A stretch of 64,000 nt of DNA from Shewanella sp. VB17 (lineage in GTDB: Bacteria > Pseudomonadota > Gammaproteobacteria > Enterobacterales > Shewanellaceae), in assembly GCF_013248905.1 (NCBI RefSeq), contig NZ_JABRVS010000001.1, positions 2,108,001-2,172,000 on the forward strand. The letters run 5' to 3'. Shown piece by piece: positions 38,978-49,113 of the stretch. Within the stretch, counting starts at the first letter, position 1. Every line of letters starts with the position of its first letter. The position numbers and the translations under genes are program-made. Below the pieces are notes generated by a model. It was not told where the DNA came from, searched no databases, and worked only from the letters and a program-made list of their open reading frames with translations.

Positions 38978-40006
38978 ATGAGAAAATTTATTTCTGCTAT
39001 AACATTTGTCGTTTATTTATTCATATCAATGGATGTATTTTCAGCTGATACGTTGAAGCCGTCAACAAGCTGGGGAGAATTTACGTTTGAAAATGATGCT
39101 TTTGGCGTCATTGAACCTAGTGATGATGGTTATACTAATGGTATTGCTTATGCTTGGGGTAATGCTCCTGTTGAACGTTTTGCAGACATCAGCATCCCAG
39201 ATTGGTTGCGTTATGTTAGTGACTGGACTTATATCAATCATGGTGTCGAGGGACGCTACATGGCAAGTTACTCTCTCCAGCAAGCGATGTTTACCCCAAC
39301 AGATATAGAAGAAGAATCATTGATTATTGATGATAGACCTTATGTTGGGGCTTTATTGTGGCAAGTTAAATTACGCCAGTTCAATGAGGGTGTAGCAACG
39401 AGTTTAACGTTTGATTTTGGGGTTGTGGGGCCAATAGCCCTTGCTGAGGAAATTCAAGCTGCTACCCATGATATTATTTCAGCGACAGAAGCCAATGGCT
39501 GGGATAATCAGATTAACAATGAACCTGTATTGCGCATTGGTTCTGAATATTTACAGCGTTTAATTGTATTGCCCTTGTCTGATAACATCACAGTTGATAC
39601 CAGTATTTATATGCAAGCAGGTATTGGTAATCTTAGTAGTGATCTTGGGGCCGCATTGATATTTAGATTGGGCACTAGCTTAGGGGACACTTTTGCTATG
39701 GTCAACTCAACGGCTTCTTATAGTGCTAATCCCTATACGTTAATATCAAGTCAAATTTTCAACTGGCAAGTATTTTTGTCCTTCAATGGCCGTTATGTTT
39801 TTAACGATATTACCTTAGATGGCAATACTTTCAAATCGAGTCATTCCGTCGATATAATTCATGAACAAGGTTTGTTCAGTGTCGGTTTTGCTATGCGTTG
39901 GAGAAGTTGGGGATTACTGTTTTCAACATTACACGGCAGTCAACAATTTGAAGAGCAAAAGGATGACACAAACTTCGCGGCAGCCAGTATTAGTTATTTT
40001 TATTAA
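38978..40006 (+). CDS. lpxR: LpxR-type lipid A 3'-O-deacylase (DUF2219)
   Basis: Outer-membrane barrel hydrolase that removes the 3'-acyloxyacyl group of lipid A, altering surface charge and immune recognition. ATG at 38978 gives a signal peptide (cleavage near VFSA); a GTG at 38915 gives a less convincing N-terminus. Signature residues are visible: FTFENDAF (Asn39/Asp40), GYTNGI, DRPYVGALL, His164 in THDIIS and NGWDNQINNEP. About 342 residues, similar to Salmonella LpxR. Lies after pqiABC but separated by 230 bases, so probably its own transcript. Confidence 0.87.
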   Translation: MRKFISAITFVVYLFISMDVFSADTLKPSTSWGEFTFENDAFGVIEPSDDGYTNGIAYAWGNAPVERFADISIPDWLRYVSDWTYINHGVEGRYMASYSLQQAMFTPTDIEEESLIIDDRPYVGALLWQVKLRQFNEGVATSLTFDFGVVGPIALAEEIQAATHDIISATEANGWDNQINNEPVLRIGSEYLQRLIVLPLSDNITVDTSIYMQAGIGNLSSDLGAALIFRLGTSLGDTFAMVNSTASYSANPYTLISSQIFNWQVFLSFNGRYVFNDITLDGNTFKSSHSVDIIHEQGLFSVGFAMRWRSWGLLFSTLHGSQQFEEQKDDTNFAAASISYFY

Positions 40007-40166
40007 ATATTTATGTGCCACGAAAATAAGATTGTTAAAAGAGGTTAAGGTAAAAAACTCAAAGAGTGTGTTGGTAGCCTAAATGAAATGTGGCGTTTAT
40101 CCTGTTAGCCTTGATATGATTTGTTATTAGTCGAATAATAAAAATGATCATTCAAGGGTAATAAAT

Positions 40167-41093
40167 ATGACGCAGTCAGATGTATATTCCATTGGTATTC
40201 AAGGTCAAAAATGGGGAGAACAAGAGAAACTTGCATGGCGTGGCATGCAGACCATTAAACGTTCATATCTTAATGATGTGGTCAGTAAAATCGTGCCGCT
40301 TAACACTCATTTTGATATAGAACAGTACGGTGCCCTTTCTTATGATGTCGAAAAATATCCTCTTTTAGTGGTGAAAAGTTGTGATTGGGACAAGAGTAAG
40401 CCCACCATATTAATCACTGGTGGAGTGCACGGCTATGAGACCAGTGGTGTCCATGGAGCATTGCGCTTTTTAGAAACCAAGATATTAGACTATAACGATA
40501 AATTTAATTTCGTGGTGGTTCCTTGTGTCAGTCCTTGGGGCTATGAAACGATTAACCGCTGGAATGTTAATGCCGTTGATCCTAACCGCTCATTTTATGC
40601 CGATTCTCCTTCTGAAGAGTCCGCAGGGCTGATGGCTGTTGTTGCATCGCTTAATCTTGATTTGATGGCTCATATTGATCTTCATGAAACGACAGATACC
40701 GATAACTCAGAGTTCAGACCAGCGTTAGCAGCTAGGGATGCAGTGATCCATCAAAACTGGAATATTCCTGATGGCTTCTACTTAGTCGGTGACAGTGATA
40801 ACCCAGCTGATGCTTTTCAAAGTGCAATTATTAAGGCGGTAGAAAAAATCACTCATATTGCCCCAGCTGATAAGGATGGCAAATTGATCGGCGTGCCTTT
40901 GTCACAAAAAGGGGTGATCAACTATGCGACTAAGGCTTTGGGTCTGTGTACTGGCTTTACTGATGCTTGTTATAATACCACCACTGAAGTGTACCCTGAT
41001 AGCATGCAAGTTGATGATGAAAATTGTGTGCTTGCTCAAGTCGAGGCGATCATCAGTAGTCTGGATTTTATTATTCAAGATAAAAGACTATAG
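40167..41093 (+). CDS. M14-family zinc metallopeptidase/deacylase-like protein
   Basis: 308 residues, cytosolic (no signal peptide). Zinc ligands fit the M14 family: GGVHGYETSG (His and Glu) and later HIDLHETTD (His). WNVNAVDPNRSF is the family substrate-binding Asn-Arg segment. Similar to the succinylglutamate desuccinylase/aspartoacylase branch and to MpaA-like carboxypeptidases; substrate unknown. Ends in a terminator shared with the convergent lipoprotein gene. Confidence 0.82.
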   Translation: MTQSDVYSIGIQGQKWGEQEKLAWRGMQTIKRSYLNDVVSKIVPLNTHFDIEQYGALSYDVEKYPLLVVKSCDWDKSKPTILITGGVHGYETSGVHGALRFLETKILDYNDKFNFVVVPCVSPWGYETINRWNVNAVDPNRSFYADSPSEESAGLMAVVASLNLDLMAHIDLHETTDTDNSEFRPALAARDAVIHQNWNIPDGFYLVGDSDNPADAFQSAIIKAVEKITHIAPADKDGKLIGVPLSQKGVINYATKALGLCTGFTDACYNTTTEVYPDSMQVDDENCVLAQVEAIISSLDFIIQDKRL

Positions 41094-41101
41094 TGACATT
41101 G

Positions 41102-41130
41102 AAAACCGCCGTTGCTTTGCTGCGGTTTTT
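41102..41130. terminator. Bidirectional terminator between convergent genes
   Basis: AAAACCGC (41102-41109) pairs with GCGGTTTT (41122-41129), followed by T on the right and preceded by A on the left. Lies between the M14 gene and the convergent lipoprotein gene. Confidence 0.75.
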
Positions 41131-41147
41131 GACTGCACTTTAGCGAT

Positions 41148-43202
41148 TTATTGCAGTTGCTTATACAAGATCACACGTTCGCCGCGGTAGTTACCTGACA
41201 GTTTTACTTGTTGAACTTCTGCAGCGGTAGTGGCATCAGTAGGTAACCATTCAATATCAATATTGTCAAATTGAATACTAACAGTATCGCTTTCGCCGTT
41301 GGCACCTAACACATGAGCAAGTGTTGTTGATTGTAGGGTTTGATTAGCGTTATTTAACCAAAGAGTCACAAGATCCCTAGAGATCATTTGATAACCGACT
41401 TTTAGCGATGATCCCACCAAATTAGTAAATTGAATGCGATCAATCGCTCCATAGCGAGAGATAATGATTTTATCTGTGAGCATGCTCATTCCATATGGAT
41501 AGGACTTATCATAACGCATAGATTTAACGATTTTTCGCTGCGTGTTATTGAGTAAATAGAGTTGACTCGTGGTGAGTACTGCACTGTATTCTCCTGCGGG
41601 ATCTGAAACCACACGCTTGACAATGCTATCTAAGGTCAAGCTGGCGAGTGGCTGGTATGGAGCGCTGATATCGAACCAAGATATTGTTTTAGTTCCATCA
41701 CTTATCAAGAGCTCGCTATCATTATTGACGAAGCTGGCATCATTAATATCTGATTTTGGTATAGTGTGTTTAGGGAGCAGAGTCTTAGCGTCTAAGATCA
41801 TGCTTTGACCATCATGCCCTTGAGTGACAAGCAATGCCGATCCTTGCTTGTTGAGAACCAGACCAGGAGTAGAGGTACTTAGGGTGTATACTTGCTGGGT
41901 TGGGATTAACGTTTTGCTGTCCAATAGCTGCAGCTCTGCCATTTTTTCTGGGCCATTAGTGAATACAGCGGCGACACGATTGTGATGATGAATAGGCGTT
42001 AACCAATTAATATGATTATTATGACATTCTGCCTCAGATGCAGGAAGAATCGGCTTTTCTATCACGACTGGCCCACCTCCAGATGCGCTGCTGTAGGTGT
42101 CAATCGTCCGATTGTCATTTGCGTTTTCAGCGGGAACGATTTTAGTGTTTTTGCCTATTTCAGACAAGTAAATACCATTATCTCCAGAGGCATTACAGGT
42201 ATTGGTTATTGAGTTATCGCCATAGGTTGTTGGTTGGTAAATGAGATAGGCCTGTGTGTTATCAAGCCCCTGAGCGGCAAAAGTAAGATTGGAGGTAACT
42301 TGAGTGTTGCCCGTATCATCGCAGAGACCATATCGACACAAATCGTTATCATCATCATGATCATCGTCATGATCATCGTCATGATCATCATCTAAGTACC
42401 GGAACCGTTCTGCTTGTTGAGTTGATGGTTGTGTTGCCGAGGCCGGAAATGATGAGTATGCGCCTGTAGCCGTATTAACCTGAAGGAGTTTGTCATCAGA
42501 GGTCAATGCTAACAACAGGCCTGTATGTTCATTCATGGTGATTGACTTGGGCAATATCAGCGAGCTAAGGGGGTAGGAACCCGATAGGAGATAGCGGTTA
42601 TTTAAATTAACGAAACTATTGTCAAGATCTGTTTGGCTGAGTTGCTCTCGTATATCGAAGGTTGTGTGTGTCACCATTTTATCTATGGCTGCGGCAATTT
42701 TTAAATAGTTTGAATCACCCGTTAATGAAATGGCATATTGAAATGAGGATATTAATTGTGCTGTTGCATCTTCTGGACCGTGAATAGTATCGAGTTCTGC
42801 AAAATTAAGATGATACTTTTCTCCGAAAACCTTCTGTAAATAGGCTTTTGCTTGATCTGAATTTCCCGACACTAGAGGGTTAAATAACACCTCATTTTGG
42901 ATTAACGTGGTAAATGGGCTAACAAGTTTAGCTTCACTGTTGGCTGTCAAAAAAAAGCCATTTGAATTGATCAAATAAGGCCCACTTTTGCTTGCAGACA
43001 CATTTTCTAATGTTGTTATTTTTTGTTCGAAACTACCACATTTCCCATCAAGATCAATATCCTGACAAACTGGAAGTGCTTTGTAGGCGTAGTGATCTTT
43101 ATTTTGGACACTGATGTCGTCATCTCCGCCACCACAGGCCGTTATGAAGTGACAACTGGCGACCAACATTGCTAACTTTGATATTTTTGAACATTTAATC
43201 AT
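41148..43202 (-). CDS. Large lipoprotein with a DDDH repeat
   Basis: 684 residues. Lipobox TACGGG near residue 23 and an N-terminal CQDIDLDGKCGSFEQKITTLENV segment like a calcium-binding SdrD-B module, matching the divergent partner's N-terminus. At about residues 271-286 a repeat DDDHDDDHDDDHDDDN sits just before a cysteine pair (LCRYGLCDD). The C-terminal half looks like a WD/beta-propeller-type repeat surface (several SWFD-, LYLLNNT-like strands). Function not recognised; a metal-binding surface lipoprotein is inferred. Convergent to the M14 gene, divergent from the adhesin-like gene. Confidence 0.6.
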   Translation of the reverse strand: MIKCSKISKLAMLVASCHFITACGGGDDDISVQNKDHYAYKALPVCQDIDLDGKCGSFEQKITTLENVSASKSGPYLINSNGFFLTANSEAKLVSPFTTLIQNEVLFNPLVSGNSDQAKAYLQKVFGEKYHLNFAELDTIHGPEDATAQLISSFQYAISLTGDSNYLKIAAAIDKMVTHTTFDIREQLSQTDLDNSFVNLNNRYLLSGSYPLSSLILPKSITMNEHTGLLLALTSDDKLLQVNTATGAYSSFPASATQPSTQQAERFRYLDDDHDDDHDDDHDDDNDLCRYGLCDDTGNTQVTSNLTFAAQGLDNTQAYLIYQPTTYGDNSITNTCNASGDNGIYLSEIGKNTKIVPAENANDNRTIDTYSSASGGGPVVIEKPILPASEAECHNNHINWLTPIHHHNRVAAVFTNGPEKMAELQLLDSKTLIPTQQVYTLSTSTPGLVLNKQGSALLVTQGHDGQSMILDAKTLLPKHTIPKSDINDASFVNNDSELLISDGTKTISWFDISAPYQPLASLTLDSIVKRVVSDPAGEYSAVLTTSQLYLLNNTQRKIVKSMRYDKSYPYGMSMLTDKIIISRYGAIDRIQFTNLVGSSLKVGYQMISRDLVTLWLNNANQTLQSTTLAHVLGANGESDTVSIQFDNIDIEWLPTDATTAAEVQQVKLSGNYRGERVILYKQLQ
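42345..42393 (-). repeat. 12-bp tandem repeat encoding DDDH units
   Basis: Four near-identical 12-base units (phase CATGATCATCGT on the plus strand) coding for Asp-Asp-Asp-His; the last unit (on the minus strand) ends in Asn. Internal unit of the lipoprotein gene. Confidence 0.9.
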
Positions 43203-43400
43203 ATTAATTCACATTGCTATTTATTGAAATAAAAGATCGTCAACTGCTTAGGAAGTAGTCGATATCGTCATGGTTACGTAAATTAACAGAATAAAAGTCC
43301 AAATGATATTGATAATAGATCTCATTCCCATTATTATTTGTGAAAATGTAAAGTTAATGTTTATTTGGTTAATTAAAACTTGGTTCAAGGAATGTATTTA

Positions 43401-46400
43401 ATGGTGTTCAGAAGTCAGCCATCATTTTTAATGATTATATTTGTTCTAACATCTTTTCTAGCCGCCTGTGGTGGTTCGGAGCCTGACAATAAGCTGGGAT
43501 CGGTGAGTTATCCTGTGAGTGCGGCTCATTCTTTGAGCGGAGTTGCATTAGATGGTTACTTAAAAGATGCCAAAGTATGTATTGATCTCAATCAAAATTT
43601 GTATTGTGACAATGATGATGGAGTCAACGTACTGACAGGATCGAGCGGTGAATATACCTTGCCGGTTATAAGTAAAAACTTGGCGCGTTATTCTATTATC
43701 GTTGAGGCTATTCCTCACCAGACAATAGACATGGATAACCCGAATACTAAGCTTGATAGGGCATTTGTCTTATCAGCGCCTGCGAGTGATGGTGCATTGG
43801 TAACCCCCTTTACTAGTCTGATAATGACCATTGCAGATCAAAGAGGAACAGATTTTGAGACTGCTAAACAGGTTTTAGCTAACCTATTGGGGATTGATGC
43901 AGATAGCTTGATGAAAGATTATGTTGCAGGTCAACAAATATTAGATAAAGAGTTGCATCTTTTAGCTCAAGGGTTAACCAAAATTATGCAGGCAGCTGAG
44001 CAAACTTCGATTAAGGACGGAGTAAGCACAATGATTGCTCGTCAAGGCACCAGAGCCAAATTGAGTTTGTTGGATCTTGGTGGGCTGAAACATAGAACGG
44101 ATAAATTGGTCGGGGTGAGTAATGCTGAGGCGATGAATGATATCGTTCGAGATTATGTATCCGCGATGAAATTGTCACGTACTGAAATATTAGCAAATCG
44201 AGTGTTCATTATCCCCAGCTCACCTAAACAAGGTGTGGTTAACGACAATGCAGATACATTTACTTGGAGTTGGGTTGGTCATTTCACTGACATAAAAGAT
44301 TATGAATATTCTCTCGATACCGGTCAAAGCTGGCAAAATGTTGTTGCTATGCCCCTTTATGTTGGCACTGGTGCCTTTAGTCTCGGTTCGGTGCAAGTGC
44401 GGATCCGTGCAGATGAAAGCAGAAAGCGCCAAGCGGGCTTACCTCTTGTGTCACATAAGGCATTTACTCAGGTCCCTATCCCTTCAGCCCCTGCGAATTT
44501 AACGGTCAATGATCGAGCGAATAATTTCGATTGGCAGTTTGTGCCTGAATATATAGATTTTACTGCTTATGAATACTCTTTGAATGCGGGGCTGAGTTGG
44601 TTAACGGTCACTGCTAAACCTCAACCTATTGAGGATATTGCCATTGATTCAGGGGCTTTACAACTTAGGTTAGTTGAGCAAATAGAGAATAATACCCCTG
44701 CTGGAAACCCGATATCTTCAACTGCTCCATTTACTGTGACGCCAGCTAGTCCAGTGGCGCCAATGATCCTGTCAGTGAATGACGAGTATGACAGCTTTAG
44801 CTGGGAGCCATTAGCCGGGTTTCCCCAAGTATCAGATTATGAAGTCTATTTGGATGGCATTTGGCGTCAGGCTAAGACGAATCCGGAGTTTGTGGGGAAT
44901 AGGTCTTACCCCGCAAATAGTATCAAAATTCGTGTACCGTTTAATGAAAGCAATGGCATGGAAGCGGGGATTACGGCTGTGATTTCACCAGCATTCACTC
45001 AAGATGAATCTAAACCAGCAGCAGCGAACAATGGGCTGGTTGATGACATTAATGATACGTTTGACTGGGACTATGCCGCAGGTTTTGTAGCAGTAGAGCA
45101 TTATGAAATATCCACAAATGCAGGACAAACATGGGGCAATGCGATAACTAAGCCTGCTGTGGTGGGCGATGGTGATTTTGCTGTAGGTGAAGTGTATGTA
45201 CGCGTTACGAAAAATACGATAGGCGTTCATGGTGCTGGAGAAATACTGCGATCACTTGCTGCGTTTACGTCAAAACCTGTTGTTCCAGATGCGCCTAGCT
45301 CGCCTATTACTGACGACACTCTTGATACATTTGCTTGGCAATGGAGTACCGGATTTGAGTTTGCTCAAGATTATGAAATCAAGACTCCTGATCACGATTG
45401 GATCACGGTAACAACAAACCCTCATCAGTTGCCAGTTGATAATACCTATCAAGTTGGTGAGGTGCAGGTACGTGTTAAGGGAGAGGTATTAACCGATCGT
45501 TTACCCAGTTTAGCACTCGTTAATGTGCAAGCTTATACCGTTATGCCGCCTCAGCCTGAGGCTCCCACTACCTCAGTCATAGTCAATGCCAGTGGTGTTG
45601 AGATCACCAATGGCCTTAAGTGGGGCTGGGTATCTGGTTTTACCGAGGCGGTGCATTATGAATATAGCCATGATGGCGGAGTGAGTTGGGCTGCTGCAAA
45701 CAGTAACCCACAACACATAGGCCCGCAGGTTTATGATAAAGATCAGGTGCTGATCCGTGTGCGTGCTAATGCTAAGGAGGGAGAAACAAATTTAGCCGGT
45801 AAAACCTTAGATGCAAGTGGTGCCAATGGTGATTTTGTGGTTATGGAATTTGTGCCTATGCAAGCGATAGGACTCGTGGCGGAGATTACTGAGACCTCTT
45901 ATAACAGTAATAAATATGGTTTTGACAATAAAGAGTGCTGGGCCCAGTTTGATGAAAAAGGGGAAGGGGAGCCTATTTATTGGGGAGAAAAGAGAGGTTT
46001 TAGCGATAAAGTAGAGCTTGCTAATCATGTAGTGTCAATTAACCAAAATGCTTTATGTGGCTTACAAGGTTGGGATGCGCCTCCCGATTCATTAGTGATG
46101 GCAATGACAGCTGAGGCTGGAAAGAAAGAACCTATTCTTATGTATTTAGGACATGGATCCTTCTGGGCTAAGTCAGCAACAGATTATGTCGTTTATAACA
46201 GTGGTGCTATCTGGATGACGAACGGTCAGAAAGTAAATTATTACCCTTACTGGACATTAGATAAAACCGATAAGGTGACGGCGCAATTACTGCGCATCAA
46301 AGATAAGGCTATGACTCGGGTTAATGCGTTATTGAGTCAGGAAAGCCGCTTGAATGCCCATTTGCTTGTGGAGATGAAAAAGCCTGAACCGCGATTGAAT

Positions 46401-47975
46401 AAGATTAATAAGATAAATCAGGATATGAAGACGTTACATGCTCAAGTGTCATTACTGGTTGAGCAATTAAATACAACTTATATTAATTATCGACTTTATG
46501 TGGATTTGATTAACAAAAATCGGCCTGCTACTGACAGTTCGATTTTAGCAAATTTAGACTTATTATTAACTGAACTGCAGACCCAGAAAATGGCAATGAA
46601 TAATACTGTCATAAGTTTACAGGCTTCGATTAATAGCTTAAAGCCTTTTGAGTATATGTTGATATTGAGCCAACACAGCAGTGATGTGAGTCATAAACTA
46701 GCCGCGTTATCGAGTGTAAATGGCCAAGGATTACACAGTGCAACATTAGCCTTGTATCAGGCTATTTATACGTTTGAACAGACCCTTAACGGTTTTGATA
46801 GCATTGATAGCATATTAACCGAGGCGATGGATTCCGGCGCACTCAGTGATGCTTTGCTCATTGAGTTAGATGGCTTGGCGGCGCGGTTAAGCGCACTTAA
46901 GCGTAGCGCAGGTATCATATCGGCTAAAAATACTGCGCAGCAAGCTCTAGTACGGGCTAAGAATGATGGCTACGATGTTAAAGAGAACGAATCTGAGGTA
47001 GGTACTCATTTTCGTAAGTTAGATATTAATGGTGATTATCTGCCGAGCAATACTTCTTACGCTCAAGGTTGGCGCTGTGTATCGGACATTAGGCCTGCAA
47101 GATTAGCTCGGATCTGGCGCTTACTGACAGACGGTTTACCCGAAGGAAAAGATAACTTGCCCTTTAATGATGGCACCAATACTGAAGAAAATGTGATGGG
47201 CACCACTGGGTTAGTGAAACGGCTCAATGAGGCAAACTATTGTGGTCGCGATAATTGGCAAGTGCCGAGCCTTAACCAAATAAAGACCTTAAACACTGAT
47301 AATAACCATATTAATACCCGTGTTTTCCCTCATCATTTGGCATTACAAGATGAGTATAATCAATCTTCTGATCAACAATATTTCTACTATTGGCTGAATA
47401 AAGAGAATCATGATACGGCTCAGCAGCAGGCTTATAGTTTTAAAACATCTCATCTTAATGCTAGGGAGAAGTGGTTTGATAAAGCGGTTAAAAACCAAGA
47501 GAACAATGTCTTGCTTAGCCGTTTGGTGAGTGAACATTCCCCCTATGAGTTGATGGACATCAATGGTGCACGAGTGACTTCAGTGGACGAGGCTAAGTGT
47601 GCCAGAGACAAGGAAACGGGCAGTGTTTGGCAGCTATTTTCTCTCAACGATCGGTCTAGATTTCAGCGGTTTTCACAGATTGATGCAATCGTAAATGGCT
47701 TTAACGTTAATTCAAGGTGTGGTTTGACGACATGGAAAATACCCGATCTTAACCTATTGGGTAGTCTGATCCCTTTAGACGAGTCAGTATTTCCAGATAA
47801 TACAGTGGATGACAACGGTGATTATTATTCTAAAAAGTGTTATGTGTCATCTGAATTAAGTCATAACAACAATATGAAATGTTTTGATTTTGATTCAAGC
47901 CTTAAAAATGTCGATGCTAGAAATCTATCCCTATATCGATTACACGCAATTAACGAGCTGCAAGTTGAACATTAA
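43401..47975 (+). CDS. Large surface lipoprotein with Ig/Fn3-like repeats and DUF1566-like modules
   Basis: About 1524 residues. Lipobox LAACGGS; then an SdrD-B-like segment (CIDLNQNLYCDNDDGVNVL). Six repeats of about 90 residues follow (from about 280 to 800), each with a core like DTFTWSWVGHFTDIKDYEYS and a QVRIR strand, suggesting Ig/Fn3-like domains. A helical stretch (about 960-1180, LLTELQTQKMAMN-type heptads) leads to two C-terminal DUF1566-like modules with Cys-x-Trp cores (GRDNWQVPSLNQIKTL, CGLTTWKIPDLNLLG). It ends 29 bases before the Flp pilin gene and may act with the Tad pilus as an adhesin; function inferred. ATG at 43401 chosen for AAGGA spacing. Confidence 0.72.
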   Translation: MVFRSQPSFLMIIFVLTSFLAACGGSEPDNKLGSVSYPVSAAHSLSGVALDGYLKDAKVCIDLNQNLYCDNDDGVNVLTGSSGEYTLPVISKNLARYSIIVEAIPHQTIDMDNPNTKLDRAFVLSAPASDGALVTPFTSLIMTIADQRGTDFETAKQVLANLLGIDADSLMKDYVAGQQILDKELHLLAQGLTKIMQAAEQTSIKDGVSTMIARQGTRAKLSLLDLGGLKHRTDKLVGVSNAEAMNDIVRDYVSAMKLSRTEILANRVFIIPSSPKQGVVNDNADTFTWSWVGHFTDIKDYEYSLDTGQSWQNVVAMPLYVGTGAFSLGSVQVRIRADESRKRQAGLPLVSHKAFTQVPIPSAPANLTVNDRANNFDWQFVPEYIDFTAYEYSLNAGLSWLTVTAKPQPIEDIAIDSGALQLRLVEQIENNTPAGNPISSTAPFTVTPASPVAPMILSVNDEYDSFSWEPLAGFPQVSDYEVYLDGIWRQAKTNPEFVGNRSYPANSIKIRVPFNESNGMEAGITAVISPAFTQDESKPAAANNGLVDDINDTFDWDYAAGFVAVEHYEISTNAGQTWGNAITKPAVVGDGDFAVGEVYVRVTKNTIGVHGAGEILRSLAAFTSKPVVPDAPSSPITDDTLDTFAWQWSTGFEFAQDYEIKTPDHDWITVTTNPHQLPVDNTYQVGEVQVRVKGEVLTDRLPSLALVNVQAYTVMPPQPEAPTTSVIVNASGVEITNGLKWGWVSGFTEAVHYEYSHDGGVSWAAANSNPQHIGPQVYDKDQVLIRVRANAKEGETNLAGKTLDASGANGDFVVMEFVPMQAIGLVAEITETSYNSNKYGFDNKECWAQFDEKGEGEPIYWGEKRGFSDKVELANHVVSINQNALCGLQGWDAPPDSLVMAMTAEAGKKEPILMYLGHGSFWAKSATDYVVYNSGAIWMTNGQKVNYYPYWTLDKTDKVTAQLLRIKDKAMTRVNALLSQESRLNAHLLVEMKKPEPRLNKINKINQDMKTLHAQVSLLVEQLNTTYINYRLYVDLINKNRPATDSSILANLDLLLTELQTQKMAMNNTVISLQASINSLKPFEYMLILSQHSSDVSHKLAALSSVNGQGLHSATLALYQAIYTFEQTLNGFDSIDSILTEAMDSGALSDALLIELDGLAARLSALKRSAGIISAKNTAQQALVRAKNDGYDVKENESEVGTHFRKLDINGDYLPSNTSYAQGWRCVSDIRPARLARIWRLLTDGLPEGKDNLPFNDGTNTEENVMGTTGLVKRLNEANYCGRDNWQVPSLNQIKTLNTDNNHINTRVFPHHLALQDEYNQSSDQQYFYYWLNKENHDTAQQQAYSFKTSHLNAREKWFDKAVKNQENNVLLSRLVSEHSPYELMDINGARVTSVDEAKCARDKETGSVWQLFSLNDRSRFQRFSQIDAIVNGFNVNSRCGLTTWKIPDLNLLGSLIPLDESVFPDNTVDDNGDYYSKKCYVSSELSHNNNMKCFDFDSSLKNVDARNLSLYRLHAINELQVEH

Positions 47976-48004
47976 TTTAACTGGATTAATACCATAGGAA
48001 TACA

Positions 48005-48190
48005 ATGATGATTAATACGATGAAAAAAAAGCAGCGCGGCGCTGCTGCCATTGAATATGCCATATTAGCCGCGGCCATGTCGCTTATCATGTTCCAATTT
48101 TTGGGCGATGAGGGCACTTTGACTAAGGCGATTAATGATGTCTATGGCAATATAGTGACCAAGCTGGAAACCATGAATAAAGAAAAATAA
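48005..48190 (+). CDS. flp: Flp-type pilin
   Basis: 61-residue major pilin of the Tad system. The prepilin cleavage site is clear: basic leader MKKKQRG then AAAIEYAILAAAMS, fitting the Flp motif G/XXXXEY. One hydrophobic helix, then a short C-terminal part. ATG at 48005 has AGGA nine bases upstream. It needs a prepilin peptidase, and none is encoded in this window. Confidence 0.9.
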   Translation: MMINTMKKKQRGAAAIEYAILAAAMSLIMFQFLGDEGTLTKAINDVYGNIVTKLETMNKEK

Positions 48191-48246
48191 CGTTTATCTT
48201 TAAATAGGTGGATTTGTTCCGTCTTCTCTAAATAGAAATACACATA

Positions 48247-49113
48247 ATGACAGTAAAACGTTTAATGTATTTCTCCGTTTTTATTTCTCTGACAGGTCTT
48301 GTTGGTCTGTACTTGAGTGTTTTTGCGTCGCAAGAACAGGTAAATATAAAAATGGAGAAGGTAATACAAGAAGTGCTTGTGGCCAAGCAGGTTATTAAAT
48401 CAGGTCAACCATTCGGTGCATCTTTATTTGAATGGAAAGTGATGAATGAACATGAAATGAGTAAGCTGGTGGATCATATCAGTAAACATAATTTCAATAT
48501 TACTCAACTTAATGATTCGGTACTTGCACGCTCATTTATGGCGGGTCATATTATGAGTCAGTCTGATTTTCTTAAACCTGAAGAAGGTGGTTTCTTGTCA
48601 GTGTCTCTTCGGTCTGGATATCGTGCAGTGTCAGTACCTGTTGATCAAGTGACCGCAAATTCAGGGCTCGTGGGCCCAGGGGATGTTGTTGATGTGCTGC
48701 TATTAGCATCGAAGGAGCAGGAGTTGCGTACTCGAGGTAATGAAACTCAGAGTTTATATGTGAAAACCATTGCCAAAAATGTCCGAATACTGGCATTTAA
48801 TGACGCCGTTAAAGTCGAGCAATATATGGAGGCGCAGAAGATGCATAAAGGTTTTATTCCTGATGATAGTGCAGTGACATTAGAAGTTCTCCCAGAGCAA
48901 GCCAATAGAATAATACTGGCCAATCAACTAGGAATATTAACCTTGATATTACGCAGTCGAGATAGTCAGGTTGATAAAAGCGCTAATCATGACCAAATCA
49001 ATATCACCGATATATTTCCAGATATTAAACGTGTTCAACCCAATATAGGTTTGGTTGAATTCAGAGCCGACGAAAAACGAATACTTAATAAAACTGGGGA
49101 TAAGAGTGATTAA
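48247..49113 (+). CDS. cpaB: Tad pilus assembly protein RcpC/CpaB
   Basis: 288-residue periplasmic protein of the Tad machine with an N-terminal membrane helix and a SAF-like domain; the segment SVSLRSGYRAVSVPVDQVTANSGLVGPGDVVDVLL is the CpaB hallmark. CpaB associates with the secretin. It overlaps the next gene: the secretin GTG (49106) lies just before this stop. Confidence 0.92.
   Translation: MTVKRLMYFSVFISLTGLVGLYLSVFASQEQVNIKMEKVIQEVLVAKQVIKSGQPFGASLFEWKVMNEHEMSKLVDHISKHNFNITQLNDSVLARSFMAGHIMSQSDFLKPEEGGFLSVSLRSGYRAVSVPVDQVTANSGLVGPGDVVDVLLLASKEQELRTRGNETQSLYVKTIAKNVRILAFNDAVKVEQYMEAQKMHKGFIPDDSAVTLEVLPEQANRIILANQLGILTLILRSRDSQVDKSANHDQINITDIFPDIKRVQPNIGLVEFRADEKRILNKTGDKSD

Noticed and set aside
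42206..42391. Met-rich minus-strand frame over the DDDH repeat
   Set aside because: A product of the 12-base repeat read in another frame; the lipoprotein frame is continuous and has a lipobox.
43203..43400. Promoter pair between the divergent lipoproteins
   Set aside because: AT-rich, but no convincing -35/-10 pair could be chosen by eye.
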